A stretch of DNA of 64,000 bases. It comes from Rarobacter faecitabidus. Lineage in GTDB: Bacteria > Actinomycetota > Actinomycetes > Actinomycetales > Cellulomonadaceae. Under the pieces are notes generated by a model, which had not been told where the DNA came from, did no database searches, and saw nothing but the letters and a program-made list of their open reading frames with translations. This document shows, in pieces, positions 1 to 7,908 of this stretch. A program made the position numbers and the translations under genes. The stretch covers positions 372,001-436,000 of the forward strand of contig NZ_VFOS01000001.1 in NCBI RefSeq assembly GCF_006716265.1, given 5' to 3'. How positions within the stretch are numbered: position 1 is the first letter of the stretch; every line of letters begins with the position of its first letter.

Positions 1-296
1 TCGGAGCCGGGACCGCCGGGACCCGCACCGCGCGGACCCTGCGGCGGGCGACCGCCCTGGGCAGGACGGGTGGCGGGGCGCGACGCGGCGGGCGAGCCAG
101 TCCGTTGGTCGGGATGACGAGGGCCGCCCGTCCGTTTTGGTGCCCCCGGGACCGGGGAGACGGGCATCACCCGCGTCTGCTCGACCGGGGCCGGTTGGGA
201 ACCGATGATCTCAGCGTCGGCAGCGTCTGGCCGGCGCCGGCCAGAACGCGGCGCGAAACTCGGCGGCGGTAGGTTGTCGTTGCGGTCCGAAGCCAC
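1..296 (-). CDS. LCP-like protein, N-terminal part only (runs off the left edge)
   Basis: An open frame starts at a GTG whose complement lies at 294-296 and stays open to base 1, giving about 98 residues. A purine-rich AAGGGGGG ribosome-binding site sits just upstream, and the frame begins 9 bp after the stop of the LCP gene, so the two are probably co-transcribed. The visible part is hydrophilic and rich in Pro, Arg and Gly, and begins ASDRNDNLPPPSFAPRSGRR. Long disordered cytoplasmic tails of this type precede the membrane segment in actinobacterial LCP proteins. The catalytic domain is outside the window, so the family call rests on tail style and position only. It could be another membrane protein with a Pro-rich tail. 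Confidence 0.55.
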   Translation of the reverse strand, partial: MASDRNDNLPPPSFAPRSGRRRPDAADAEIIGSQPAPVEQTRVMPVSPVPGAPKRTGGPRHPDQRTGSPAASRPATRPAQGGRPPQGPRGAGPGGPGS

Positions 297-305
297 GCGC
301 CCCCC

Positions 306-2324
306 TTAGTTTTTCGAGGCCGGAGCGTCGCAGACGGCCGTGGTGTCCTCGGCGGTGAATGCCTCGCGTCCCGGAGTCTTGGTGACGTCTGGTGCCGTCG
401 TGGTCGGCTTCTTCGTAGTGGTTCCGGTCGTAGGCGCCGCTGAGCCCGACGTCTCCGCCTCGACCAGCGGCTTGTCCTCGGACATGTTCTGCCACACGTC
501 GGTGGCCGCCGACGACCACTGAATCCGGTTGCGATCCGCGGGGTACGCCTCGAACGGGATCGTCATGAGCGTCACGTTCTTCGACTTCACGCCTCGAAGC
601 GAATAGGCGAGCCCGGCCAGGTCTTTGGTGCTGCTCAGGGTCTCGGTCACCGTCAGCGTCTTGGTCACCGCATCGGCGAACGAGAAGAGTCGGGTGGGGT
701 TCGACAGGATGCCGTCCTCGGTGACCTGGTTGAATATCGCTGCGACCATCTGCTGCTGGCGTCCCGCGCGATTGAGATCGGATCCGTCGAAGTTCTGGCC
801 GGTCCCCTTGCGGGCGCGGGCGTAGTTCAGCGCGTCCTTACCGTTCAGGGTCTGCCAGCCCGCCTCGAGATGGAGTTTGCCGGCGTCCTTGGAGATCGTC
901 TCCTCTGGGATGCACATGTACACCCCGTTGATGGCGTCCACGACGTTGGCGAATCCCGCGAAGTCGACCATGATCGCGCCGTCGACCTTCACGCCCGTGT
1001 TCTCTTGGACGGTCCGCCAGACGCAGGCGATCGCAGAGGCGGTGTCACCGCCCTGGTCGTACCCACTCGCGTAGGCCGAGTTGAACATGCCGAACGTCGC
1101 GCTCGTCGAGCCGCCGCCGGTCAGTTTGCAGGCTGGAATCTGTACCATCGAGTCGCGAGGAATCGAGACGACCTCGATGCGCTTCCTGTTCTCCGAGATG
1201 TGCAGCACCATCGTCGTGTCGGAGCGCGAACCGCCCGGGTTGTCGTTCGTGAATTCCCCGTTGTCTCCGCTACGGTCGTCCACGCCGATGATCAGGTAGT
1301 TGAGCGCCTTGCCGTCGGACGGGTCGCTCGGCGGCTGGAAGGTCGACGCCGGGTTGGTGTCGTCAACGAGTCCCCCTACCTTCTCGATGGCCATGTTCCC
1401 GGCCAGCCGCTGGTAGATCGCGCCGAATGCTGCGCCCGAGAAGACGAACAGCGCCGCTACCGCCAGCGCCACGGCCTTGAGGGCGCGGTGCGAGCGTCGC
1501 ACGCGGGCGTGCCCCGCGTCGATGGAGCGGTCCTCGTCCTCCTCGGCGAGATTCAGCGTGGCGATTGCGGCGGCAGGCGCGGCGGAGAACTCGCCTTGAG
1601 CGGGCGCGAAACTGGCGGGGATCTGCCCGTCTGTGGGAAGCGCCGCGGCGGTGTCCGCGGCAGCATTCTCGTCGATAGCCGAAGGCTCGGAGTGGGCCGG
1701 GGTCGCGTCGAAGTCCCCGCCAGCGAAGGCGGGGGGCGTGTCGAATGCGCCGCCTGGAGCCAGCTGCGAGGATGCGCCATCCGCCTCGCCCCACGCGCTG
1801 ACGTGGGCGAACGATTCCGGCTCGTCGTCAGGTTCAAGCGCCAGCGGGGGTTCGCCCCCGGGCACAGCCGGAACGGGAGAACTGGACTGCGAGAACGCCG
1901 CGGGCGATGGCGGTTGGACGGGCGTTGCCCCCGTCACGAAAGCGCTGGTGCGGCGAACGCCGCCGGAGAACGGCCCCGCGCCCGGCGCCTCGGTGCCCGC
2001 GCCCGGCGCCTCGGTGCCCGCGCCCGGCGCCTCGGTGCCCGCGCCCGGCGCCTCAATGTCTGCCGCCGGCGTCTCGCTGGGCAGCGCCTCAGCGGCTGCC
2101 GCCGGCGATGACGGTCCGGTGTGCGGTTCGGGGGCCCACTCGCCGCCTGCCTGCGGCGCGGTGCCCGCTTCGCTCGGCTGCGCGGCCTCGGTGCGCGGTA
2201 GCCCGGCGGAGTTCCCCGGCTGCGCAGCGTTGCCGCCTGCTATCTGGCTGAGCTTCTCTTCGCGCTGCTCGGCCTCGCGCTGGAGGCGGCGGGATCGGCG
2301 GGTGGGGAGTTGTTCGTCGGTCAC
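306..2324 (-). CDS. LytR-CpsA-Psr (LCP) family glycopolymer transferase
   Basis: A protein of 672 residues. LCP enzymes move polyprenyl-linked glycopolymers onto peptidoglycan at the outer membrane face. Residues 1-280 form an unusually long, acidic, Pro/Ala-rich cytoplasmic tail containing a tandem EAPGAGT repeat (about 90-116). One membrane segment follows (about 283-305), then the LCP domain (about 330-560). Family motifs are present: GVDDRSG, RSDTTM, the SIPRD motif, and an Arg-rich YARARKG...NRAGRQQ stretch that binds the pyrophosphate. The C-terminus is a Thr/Pro-rich tail. The start overlaps the DUF2304 stop by 4 bp, so translation is coupled. The neighbouring GT2 and DUF2304 genes suggest dedication to a glycan made nearby. 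The family is certain; which polymer it attaches is not. Confidence 0.93.
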   Translation of the reverse strand: MTDEQLPTRRSRRLQREAEQREEKLSQIAGGNAAQPGNSAGLPRTEAAQPSEAGTAPQAGGEWAPEPHTGPSSPAAAAEALPSETPAADIEAPGAGTEAPGAGTEAPGAGTEAPGAGPFSGGVRRTSAFVTGATPVQPPSPAAFSQSSSPVPAVPGGEPPLALEPDDEPESFAHVSAWGEADGASSQLAPGGAFDTPPAFAGGDFDATPAHSEPSAIDENAAADTAAALPTDGQIPASFAPAQGEFSAAPAAAIATLNLAEEDEDRSIDAGHARVRRSHRALKAVALAVAALFVFSGAAFGAIYQRLAGNMAIEKVGGLVDDTNPASTFQPPSDPSDGKALNYLIIGVDDRSGDNGEFTNDNPGGSRSDTTMVLHISENRKRIEVVSIPRDSMVQIPACKLTGGGSTSATFGMFNSAYASGYDQGGDTASAIACVWRTVQENTGVKVDGAIMVDFAGFANVVDAINGVYMCIPEETISKDAGKLHLEAGWQTLNGKDALNYARARKGTGQNFDGSDLNRAGRQQQMVAAIFNQVTEDGILSNPTRLFSFADAVTKTLTVTETLSSTKDLAGLAYSLRGVKSKNVTLMTIPFEAYPADRNRIQWSSAATDVWQNMSEDKPLVEAETSGSAAPTTGTTTKKPTTTAPDVTKTPGREAFTAEDTTAVCDAPASKN
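1978..2055. repeat. 21-bp tandem repeat inside the LCP gene
   Basis: Three identical 21-bp units begin at 1978, 1999 and 2020, followed by a 15-bp partial fourth at 2041-2055. Each unit encodes the seven residues E-A-P-G-A-G-T in the cytoplasmic tail of the LCP protein. The copies are identical at DNA level and a multiple of three, so gain or loss of units would change tail length without breaking the frame. Confidence 0.95.
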
Positions 2325-2746
2325 GATTCAGAATCGTATTGCTTCTGGTCCGCGGATCGGCGCAGACCCTGAGCCTGGGACGTGGAGGAGTTGTGTAGAT
2401 CCCCGGTCTGGTTGCGCGGATCGATCTCGGCGTGCAGCAGCGCGACCTCGCGCGCTAGGACGGTAAGTTGACGATTCAGATGGCTCGTGCGGCGATACGA
2501 CGTTCCCACGTAGCTCACGAAGGCGATCACAAGCGCGTAGAGCAGCAGGTCCGCGCCGCGCCCGACGCCCATCCAGTTGGCCACGCGGGTGAGGGCGTTC
2601 GGGAAGATCACCGACAGCGCCGCGACCGTGATGAATCCCGCGAGCAGGAGCCGGCGTAGGGCCTGGCGGCGCGCACCCGCGGTGGCGCGCGTCAGGATGG
2701 CCGCTATGGCGACGATGGCGACGAGCAGCAGAATCTTGATCCACAT
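2321..2746 (-). CDS. DUF2304 small membrane protein
   Basis: A protein of 141 residues with three predicted membrane helices: residues 3-20, about 32-50, and about 64-81. A polar C-terminal tail follows (ARRTSHLNRQL... onward) that is probably helical. This is the usual size and layout of DUF2304 proteins, which in actinobacteria sit between a polyprenyl-phosphate-type GT2 and an LCP or glycosyltransferase gene. That is exactly the position here: 15 bp after the GT2 stop and overlapping the LCP start by 4 bp (ATGA). A likely role is membrane anchoring or flipping of the GT2 product. This is inferred from context only, since no catalytic residues are evident. Confidence 0.85.
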   Translation of the reverse strand: MWIKILLLVAIVAIAAILTRATAGARRQALRRLLLAGFITVAALSVIFPNALTRVANWMGVGRGADLLLYALVIAFVSYVGTSYRRTSHLNRQLTVLAREVALLHAEIDPRNQTGDLHNSSTSQAQGLRRSADQKQYDSES

Positions 2747-2761
2747 TGCGTTCCGGGTTCC

Positions 2762-3439
2762 CTACTTGAAGACGAGCTCGACGAGGATGTTGACCGCGTT
2801 AAGAACGGACTGTCCCTTGCTGCGAGAGTAGTCCGTATACAGGACGTGGACCGGGAACTCGCGGTAGGGGAGCCCCGTCGCGGACAGTTGCGAGATGATC
2901 TCGCTCGCGTGCGCCATCCTGGATTGGGTGAGGTTGATCTGTTCGGCGGCGTCGCGCCGTAGCGCCCGCAGGCCGTTGTGGGCGTCGGTCAAGCGCATCT
3001 TCGACGTTGTGTTGGTGAACCAGACGGCGGCGCGCAGCACGATCCGCTTGAGCAGGCCGGCGTCGGTGCGCTCGTCCAAAAAGCGGGAGCCCAGGACGAT
3101 GGGGGTGTCCTCGCGAACCCCGAACGCGACCATGTCCGCCGCATCGGCAACCTGATGCTGGCCGTCGGCGTCGAAGGTGACGATCCACTGCGCCCCGCGC
3201 GCCAGCGCGTATTCGATGCCGGTCTGGAGTGCCGCGCCCTGGCCCAGGTTGATCGGATGGGTGACGATGGCGGCACCAGCGGTCGCCGCCACGTTCGCGG
3301 AGTCGTCGGACGATCCGTCATCGACCGCCACCAGATGCTCGAACGTCTCGAGCGCCTCGCGGACCACATCCCCGACCACCGCCGCCTCGTTGTACAGGGG
3401 CATCACGAGCCAGACATCGGCCAGGGACGAAACGGTCAT
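2762..3439 (-). CDS. GT2 glycosyltransferase, polyprenyl-phosphate sugar synthase type
   Basis: A protein of 225 residues that is a single GT-A domain without C-terminal membrane helices. It has the nucleotide-binding VDDGSSDDS motif near residue 40, the metal-binding DADGQHQ motif near 88, and the NLGQG and NGLRALRR motifs found in dolichol-phosphate-mannose-synthase-like GT2 enzymes. These enzymes transfer a sugar from a nucleotide donor to undecaprenyl phosphate on the cytoplasmic face. It is first in the minus-strand operon with DUF2304 and LCP. A GACAAT box lies 6 nt before the ATG and may be the -10 element of a leaderless transcript. Sugar specificity cannot be read from sequence. Confidence 0.9.
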   Translation of the reverse strand: MTVSSLADVWLVMPLYNEAAVVGDVVREALETFEHLVAVDDGSSDDSANVAATAGAAIVTHPINLGQGAALQTGIEYALARGAQWIVTFDADGQHQVADAADMVAFGVREDTPIVLGSRFLDERTDAGLLKRIVLRAAVWFTNTTSKMRLTDAHNGLRALRRDAAEQINLTQSRMAHASEIISQLSATGLPYREFPVHVLYTDYSRSKGQSVLNAVNILVELVFK

Positions 3440-3476
3440 GGGAACATTGTCTCAGGTGGCCGCCCCTGCTGTGCGA

Positions 3477-3516
3477 TACCTTGGAGGGCGTGACAAGAAT
3501 GGTGACGACGCGATGA
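3477..3516 (+). promoter_or_regulatory. Candidate promoter and micro-ORF ahead of wbpD
   Basis: A TACCTT box at 3477-3482 stands 7 nt before a GTG at 3490. That GTG opens an eight-codon frame (V-T-R-M-V-T-T-R) whose TGA at 3514-3516 overlaps the wbpD ATG at 3513. The spacing equals that of the other leaderless starts in this window, so a translated leader coupled to wbpD is possible. A purine run GGAGGG at 3483-3488 could instead serve as a ribosome-binding site. Confidence 0.4.
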
Positions 3517-4106
3517 GCGTTCGGATTGTTGATAGCGCCGACGTCGCGAGCGATGTCGAAATCGGCGAGGGCTCCAGCATCTGGCACCTCGCCCAGGTGC
3601 GTGAGGGCGCAGTCCTCGGCACGAATTGCATCGTCGGGCGAGGGGCCTATATCGGTTCCGGCGTGCGCCTGGGAAACGGTTGCAAGGTCCAGAACTACGC
3701 GCTCGTGTATGAGCCGGCGAGCCTCGCCGACGGCGTTTTCATCGGCCCCGCCGTGGTCCTCACGAACGATCACTTCCCGCGCGCGGTCAACCCGGATCTC
3801 AGCCCCAAGTCGGCGCACGACTGGGAGCCCGTCGGGGTGACGATCGAGCAGGGCGCAGCAATCGGCGCACGAGCCGTGTGCGTGGCTCCCGTGCGGATCG
3901 GCGCCTGGGCTACGGTCGCGGCCGGGGCGGTGGTGACGCGGGACGTGCCCGCCTATGCACTGGTCGCCGGCGTCCCCGCGAAGCGCATCGGCTGGGTCGG
4001 TGAGGCCGGGGTCCGGCTCATCGAGAAGGACGGGTACTGGGAATGCCCAGAGACTCAGGACAAGTACGAGGCCGACGGTGACGGCCTCAGAAAGGCAGTT
4101 CAGTGA
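3513..4106 (+). CDS. wbpD: Nucleotide-sugar N-acetyltransferase, WbpD/WlbB-like (left-handed beta-helix)
   Basis: A protein of 197 residues beginning MSVRIVDSADV. Nearly the whole chain is hexapeptide repeats forming a left-handed beta-helix. The IWHLAQVREGAVLG segment, the CIVGRGAYIGSGV turns and FIGPAVVLTNDHFPRA are typical of WbpD/WlbB enzymes. These acetylate the 3-amino group of UDP-2-acetamido-3-amino-2,3-dideoxy-glucuronate using acetyl-CoA. The next two genes encode the WbpE-like aminotransferase and WbpB-like dehydrogenase of the same pathway, which strongly supports the call. The stop overlaps the wbpE GTG by 4 bp. A longer upstream frame exists but begins outside the conserved domain and antisense to the GT2 gene. 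Confidence 0.85.
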   Translation: MSVRIVDSADVASDVEIGEGSSIWHLAQVREGAVLGTNCIVGRGAYIGSGVRLGNGCKVQNYALVYEPASLADGVFIGPAVVLTNDHFPRAVNPDLSPKSAHDWEPVGVTIEQGAAIGARAVCVAPVRIGAWATVAAGAVVTRDVPAYALVAGVPAKRIGWVGEAGVRLIEKDGYWECPETQDKYEADGDGLRKAVQ

Positions 4107-5206
4107 ACGACTTCATTCCCCCCGCCAAGCCGATCATCGGCGATGAGGAGCGGGCCGCGGTAGACGCGGTGCTCCGCAGCGGCATGGTCGCCCAGGGCCC
4201 GCAGGTCAAGGCGTTTGAGGACGAGTTCTCCGCCGCGCTCGTGGCCGGTCGCGAGTGCGTAGCCGTCAACTCGGGCACCGCCGGCCTCCACCTTGGCCTG
4301 CTGGCCGCGGGCATCGGTCCGGGCGATGAGGTCATCGTCCCGTCATTCACGTTCGCCGCGACCGGCAACTCGGTCGCGCTGACGGGGGCGACACCGGTCT
4401 TCGTCGACATCGAACCCGACTACTTCTGCCTCGACCCGAAGGCCGTCGCGGCGGCGATCACCGACCGGACGGCCGCCATCCTGCCCGTTCACCTGTACGG
4501 TCACCCCTTCGACGCCCCCGCCCTGCGCAAGCTCGCGGACGAGCGCGGCGTGCGCCTGTTCGAGGACGCGGCCCAGGCGCACGGCGCATCGCTGAACGGC
4601 CAGCAGGTGGGAACGTTCGGCGACTTCGCCATGTTCTCGCTGTACCCGACCAAGAACATGACGTCCGGGGAGGGCGGCATGGTGAGCGCCACGCCCGAGA
4701 TCGCGCACCGCGTGCGGTTGCTGCGCAACCAGGGCATGGAGCGCCAGTACGCGAACGAGCTCGTGGGATTCAATGCCCGGATGACCGACATTCACGCCGC
4801 GATCGGCCGGGTCCAGCTCGGTAAGGTGGGCGGTTGGACCGAGCAGCGGCAGGCGAATGCGGCCTACCTGAACGAGCACCTGGCGGGGCTGGATGGCGTC
4901 ACGACGCCCCCGGTCGCTCCCGGCGGCGTGCACGTCTACCACCAGTACACGATCCGGGTCGCGGAGGACCGCGATCGCATCGTGACTGCGCTGCGCGAGG
5001 AGTGGGCGGTCGGCTCCGGTGTCTACTACCCGATTCCGAACCACCGGTTGGAATCGCTCGCGAAGTTCGCACCCGGACTGGAACTGCCCGAGACGGAAAA
5101 GGCTGCGGCGGAGGTCATCTCGCTGCCCGTGCACCCGTCGCTGAGCGAGGCCGACCTGGAGCGCATCGCCACCGCGGTGGCGGCCGTCGTCAAGGCCGGT
5201 GCCTGA
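4103..5206 (+). CDS. wbpE: DegT/DnrJ/EryC1 sugar aminotransferase, WbpE/WlbC-like
   Basis: A protein of 367 residues starting at GTG. It is a fold-type I PLP enzyme of the sugar aminotransferase family. Visible features are the N-terminal KPIIGDEERAAV segment, the SGTAGLHLGL cofactor-phosphate region, FEDAAQAHGA (the Asp that contacts the PLP nitrogen), and the Schiff-base lysine at about residue 184 in YPTKNMTSGEGG. The likely reaction is glutamate-dependent amination of the 3-keto sugar made by the WbpB-like enzyme. It overlaps both neighbours (4 bp with wbpD, 1 bp with wbpB), so the trio is translationally coupled. Other sugar aminotransferases share these motifs; the wbpD-wbpB context decides the assignment. 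Confidence 0.88.
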   Translation: MNDFIPPAKPIIGDEERAAVDAVLRSGMVAQGPQVKAFEDEFSAALVAGRECVAVNSGTAGLHLGLLAAGIGPGDEVIVPSFTFAATGNSVALTGATPVFVDIEPDYFCLDPKAVAAAITDRTAAILPVHLYGHPFDAPALRKLADERGVRLFEDAAQAHGASLNGQQVGTFGDFAMFSLYPTKNMTSGEGGMVSATPEIAHRVRLLRNQGMERQYANELVGFNARMTDIHAAIGRVQLGKVGGWTEQRQANAAYLNEHLAGLDGVTTPPVAPGGVHVYHQYTIRVAEDRDRIVTALREEWAVGSGVYYPIPNHRLESLAKFAPGLELPETEKAAAEVISLPVHPSLSEADLERIATAVAAVVKAGA

Positions 5207-6198
5207 TGGCGAGCCTGCGCGCGGGCCTCGTCGGCATCGGCGCGATGGGCCGGCACCATGCGCGGGTGCTGCGCGAGCTCGACGGCGTTGAACTCGTGGC
5301 CATCGCGGACGCCGGCGGGGATCGTTTCGGCGTTGCGGGCGACCTGCCGGTGCTGCCGGATATCGAATCGCTGATCGCTGCGGGTATCGACATCGCGACA
5401 GTGGCGCTACCGACGCAATTCCACGAGGAGGCGGCGCTCGCGCTCGCGGAGGCGGGAATCCACACGCTGGTGGAGAAGCCGATCGCGACGACCGTGGAGC
5501 AGGGTCGGCGGATGGTCGAGGCCTTCGAGAGCCGCGGCCTCGTCGGCGCCGTGGGCCACATCGAGCGCTTCAATCCCGCGCTGCAGCAGTTGCGCCGCAG
5601 GATCGAGGCGGGCGACCTCGGCGAGGTCTACCAGATCGCCACGCGCCGCCAGGGACCGTTCCCCGCCCGTATCGCCGACGTCGGGGTCGGCAAGGACCTC
5701 GCGTCGCATGACGTGGACCTGACCGCCTGGGTCGCGCAGAGTCCCTACGAACGAGTGTTCGCTCAGGTCACCCGGCGATCCGGCCGGCCCCATGAGGACA
5801 TGGTGCTGGCCACCGGTCGTCTCGCGTCGGGCGTGATCGCGGGCCACATCGTCAACTGGCTCAGCCCCATGAAGGAGCGCACCACGATCGTCACCGGCGA
5901 GAAGGGCGCGTTCGTGGCCGATACCGGCAGCGGCGACCTGACGTTCTACGCCAACGGCACCATCCCGCTCGAGTGGGAGTCCGTCCAGGCATTCCGCGGC
6001 GTCAGCGAGGGCGATGTCACGCGCTTCGCCTACGCCAAGCGCGAGCCACTGAAGGTTGAACACGAGGCGTTCCGCGACGCAGTTCTCGGCAAGGAGTCCG
6101 ATGTCGTGACGATGGAGCAGGGCCTGCGAACCCTCGCCGTGGTCGAGGGACTGCTGGAGTCCGCAGAGACGGGACAATCGGTATCGTTTGACGCGTGA
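5206..6198 (+). CDS. wbpB: Gfo/Idh/MocA sugar dehydrogenase, WbpB/WlbA-like
   Basis: A protein of 330 residues starting at an ATG that overlaps the preceding TGA. It has an N-terminal Rossmann fold with GIGAMGRHHARVL and the conserved EKP motif with catalytic Lys at about residue 91. The GHIERFNPAL segment is typical of this subgroup. In the Pseudomonas and Bordetella pathway the enzyme oxidises C3 of UDP-GlcNAcA with NAD to give the 3-keto substrate of the aminotransferase. Its stop overlaps the next gene by 4 bp. The family is certain; the substrate is inferred from the adjacent wbpD- and wbpE-like genes. Confidence 0.87.
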   Translation: MASLRAGLVGIGAMGRHHARVLRELDGVELVAIADAGGDRFGVAGDLPVLPDIESLIAAGIDIATVALPTQFHEEAALALAEAGIHTLVEKPIATTVEQGRRMVEAFESRGLVGAVGHIERFNPALQQLRRRIEAGDLGEVYQIATRRQGPFPARIADVGVGKDLASHDVDLTAWVAQSPYERVFAQVTRRSGRPHEDMVLATGRLASGVIAGHIVNWLSPMKERTTIVTGEKGAFVADTGSGDLTFYANGTIPLEWESVQAFRGVSEGDVTRFAYAKREPLKVEHEAFRDAVLGKESDVVTMEQGLRTLAVVEGLLESAETGQSVSFDA

Positions 6199-6695
6199 AC
6201 AGCCCCGACGCGACCGTGAGCGAGGAGACGACCGTCCGGCCGTCTCCTCGCTGGCGGTCCAAGGGCCAGATCGTGAGGCTGCTCTGGGGTAGCGGGATCG
6301 GGTTCTGCCTGGGTTTCGTTGCCCTCTGGGTGTTCCTGCGTCCCTACTCCGCAAGTGCCTTGACTCAGAACGCTATTGCCAGCGCCGCCCTGGTCCTTCC
6401 GACCGTCTGGCTGGCCATCTGGCCGATCGATGTCCTCGTGCCTGGAGTGTCGCCCAAGTACCTGTCGGTGTCGCTCGTCGGAGGGCTGGTGCCGGGGCTC
6501 GTTATGGGCGCACCCGTGGCGGCCGCGGAAGGATGGGGCCTTGCGTCGGCGCTATTCTTCGGTGGCATCGCGTTTCTTGCGGGATCTATCGTGGCGGTGG
6601 TTACGCTGCTCTGCGTTGACCGATTGACCGGTTGGCCGGAACCCCCTGGGCGCGCATCCACGGAGCGGAAGAGCGGGCGGATTGCGGATCGCTGA
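6195..6695 (+). CDS. Unrecognised four-helix membrane protein
   Basis: A protein of 166 residues from a GTG overlapping the wbpB stop by 4 bp. It has a short polar N-terminus, four hydrophobic stretches (about 28-48, 58-80, 88-108, 112-140) and a basic polar tail. I recognise no family motif. Translational coupling to the UDP-diacetamido-uronate trio suggests it belongs to the same unit, perhaps as an accessory to glycan assembly at the membrane, but no function can be assigned. The next gene has its own promoter-like box, so this is probably the last gene of the first sub-operon. Confidence 0.75.
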   Translation: MNSPDATVSEETTVRPSPRWRSKGQIVRLLWGSGIGFCLGFVALWVFLRPYSASALTQNAIASAALVLPTVWLAIWPIDVLVPGVSPKYLSVSLVGGLVPGLVMGAPVAAAEGWGLASALFFGGIAFLAGSIVAVVTLLCVDRLTGWPEPPGRASTERKSGRIADR

Positions 6696-6707
6696 TTCCT
6701 CGCACGG

Positions 6708-6713
6708 TACGCT
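6708..6713 (+). promoter_or_regulatory. -10 box (TACGCT) for a leaderless GT4 transcript
   Basis: TACGCT is followed by 7 nt and then the ATG at 6721, with no Shine-Dalgarno sequence between. The placement puts the transcription start at or next to the start codon. No clear -35 element is visible. Confidence 0.55.
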
Positions 6714-6720
6714 TGAGCGC

Positions 6721-7908
6721 ATGAGAATCACGGTCGTTTCGCGCATTTTCCTGCCCGAGCCGGCCGCAGCATCCTTTCGACTCGACGCGCTCGTGCGCTC
6801 ACTCGGCGTGGCTGGCGCGAAGGTCACCGTGCTGACTACGACCCCACCCCCGCACCTGCGCGGCGACGGAGCGAGCACTGGTCGCGTACGGCGATGGCCG
6901 GTGCTGCGCGACAAGACGGGGTACGTGCGCGGCTACCTGCAATACCTCAGTTTCGACGTTCCCGCGTTCTTCCGGGTTCTGATGTCGCGGCGCCCTGACT
7001 TGGTCGTCGTAGAGCCGCCGCCCACGACGGGTGCAGTCGTTCGTCTGGCGTGCGCGCTGCGTAGGGTTCCCTACGTCTACTACGCGGCGGACGTCTGGTC
7101 CGACGCGGCGGCCTCCACCGGCGCGCCGGGCGTCATCGTCGGCATTGTCCGCCGGGTCGAGGCGTGGGCGTTGCGCGGCGCGACCGCGGTCATCGCGGTC
7201 ACCCAGGGGGTAGCCGATCGCGTGCGCGACCTGGCCGGACACGAGCGGATCGCGTTTGTCCCCAACGGGATTGACACAGCCATTTTCGATCTCGATCCCG
7301 CCGCGTTGTCCCCTTCCCCCTTGGCCGTTTACGTGGGAACGACGTCGGAGTGGCAGGGTGCCGATGTCTTCATCAGGGCGTTTGCGCGGGTCGTCGAATC
7401 CGTCCCCGAGGCCGGGCTGGTATTCGTCGGTCAGGGGAGCGCGTGGGAGGCGCTGCGCGCCCTGGCCCGTCAACTCGGCCTCGCCGAGGCAGTTCGCTTC
7501 GTGCCGACGGTTCCTCCCGAGGACGCGGCTGCCTGGCTTCAGCGTTCCTGGGTCGCACTTGTGAGCATGCGACCGGGAGTCGGCTACGACTTCGCCTATC
7601 CGACCAAGGTCAACGCCGCGCTCGCCACGGGAACGCCGGTGATCTACGCCGGGCCCGGGCCAGCGGCCGAGGTCATATCGGGTAGCGACCTCGGTTGGGT
7701 CGTGGATCACGACGAGGTTGCGGTCGCCGATGCCCTGCGCGCGGCGATGTCGATTCCGCCGCGTCCTGATCGGGCGCGATTGATACGCCACTGGGCGACG
7801 GCTAACGTCGCGATGTCGGCCTCTGCCGCGCGTGCTGCCGCGGTGGTCAGCCGATTGGCCGACCGCCACCCGGTGGCCGCGCCGGGAGAAGAGGGAGGTG
7901 CGCGGTGA
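6721..7908 (+). CDS. GT4-type glycosyltransferase
   Basis: A protein of 395 residues. It has a GT-B fold with an N-terminal acceptor domain (MRITVVSRIFLPEPAAASFR) and a C-terminal donor domain. Visible donor features are YVGTTSEWQGADVFI, the loop after FVGQGS, and a YDFAYPTKVNAALATGTPVI segment corresponding to the donor-binding E/K-containing helix of WbuB-like GT4 enzymes. It is cytosolic, probably acting on a lipid-linked oligosaccharide. The start is the ATG preceded by a -10 box at 6708-6713; an in-frame ATG 39 bp upstream lies before that box and is unlikely. It overlaps the next GT2 gene by 4 bp. Confidence 0.85.
   Translation: MRITVVSRIFLPEPAAASFRLDALVRSLGVAGAKVTVLTTTPPPHLRGDGASTGRVRRWPVLRDKTGYVRGYLQYLSFDVPAFFRVLMSRRPDLVVVEPPPTTGAVVRLACALRRVPYVYYAADVWSDAAASTGAPGVIVGIVRRVEAWALRGATAVIAVTQGVADRVRDLAGHERIAFVPNGIDTAIFDLDPAALSPSPLAVYVGTTSEWQGADVFIRAFARVVESVPEAGLVFVGQGSAWEALRALARQLGLAEAVRFVPTVPPEDAAAWLQRSWVALVSMRPGVGYDFAYPTKVNAALATGTPVIYAGPGPAAEVISGSDLGWVVDHDEVAVADALRAAMSIPPRPDRARLIRHWATANVAMSASAARAAAVVSRLADRHPVAAPGEEGGAR

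Noticed and set aside
1978-2055. Short direct repeats considered as CRISPR
   Set aside because: There are no spacers; the units abut and encode a protein repeat.
870-2111. Long open frame (413 codons) on the plus strand inside the LCP gene
   Set aside because: It is antisense to a clear LCP protein, has very Arg-rich composition typical of G+C-rich shadow frames, and no family features.
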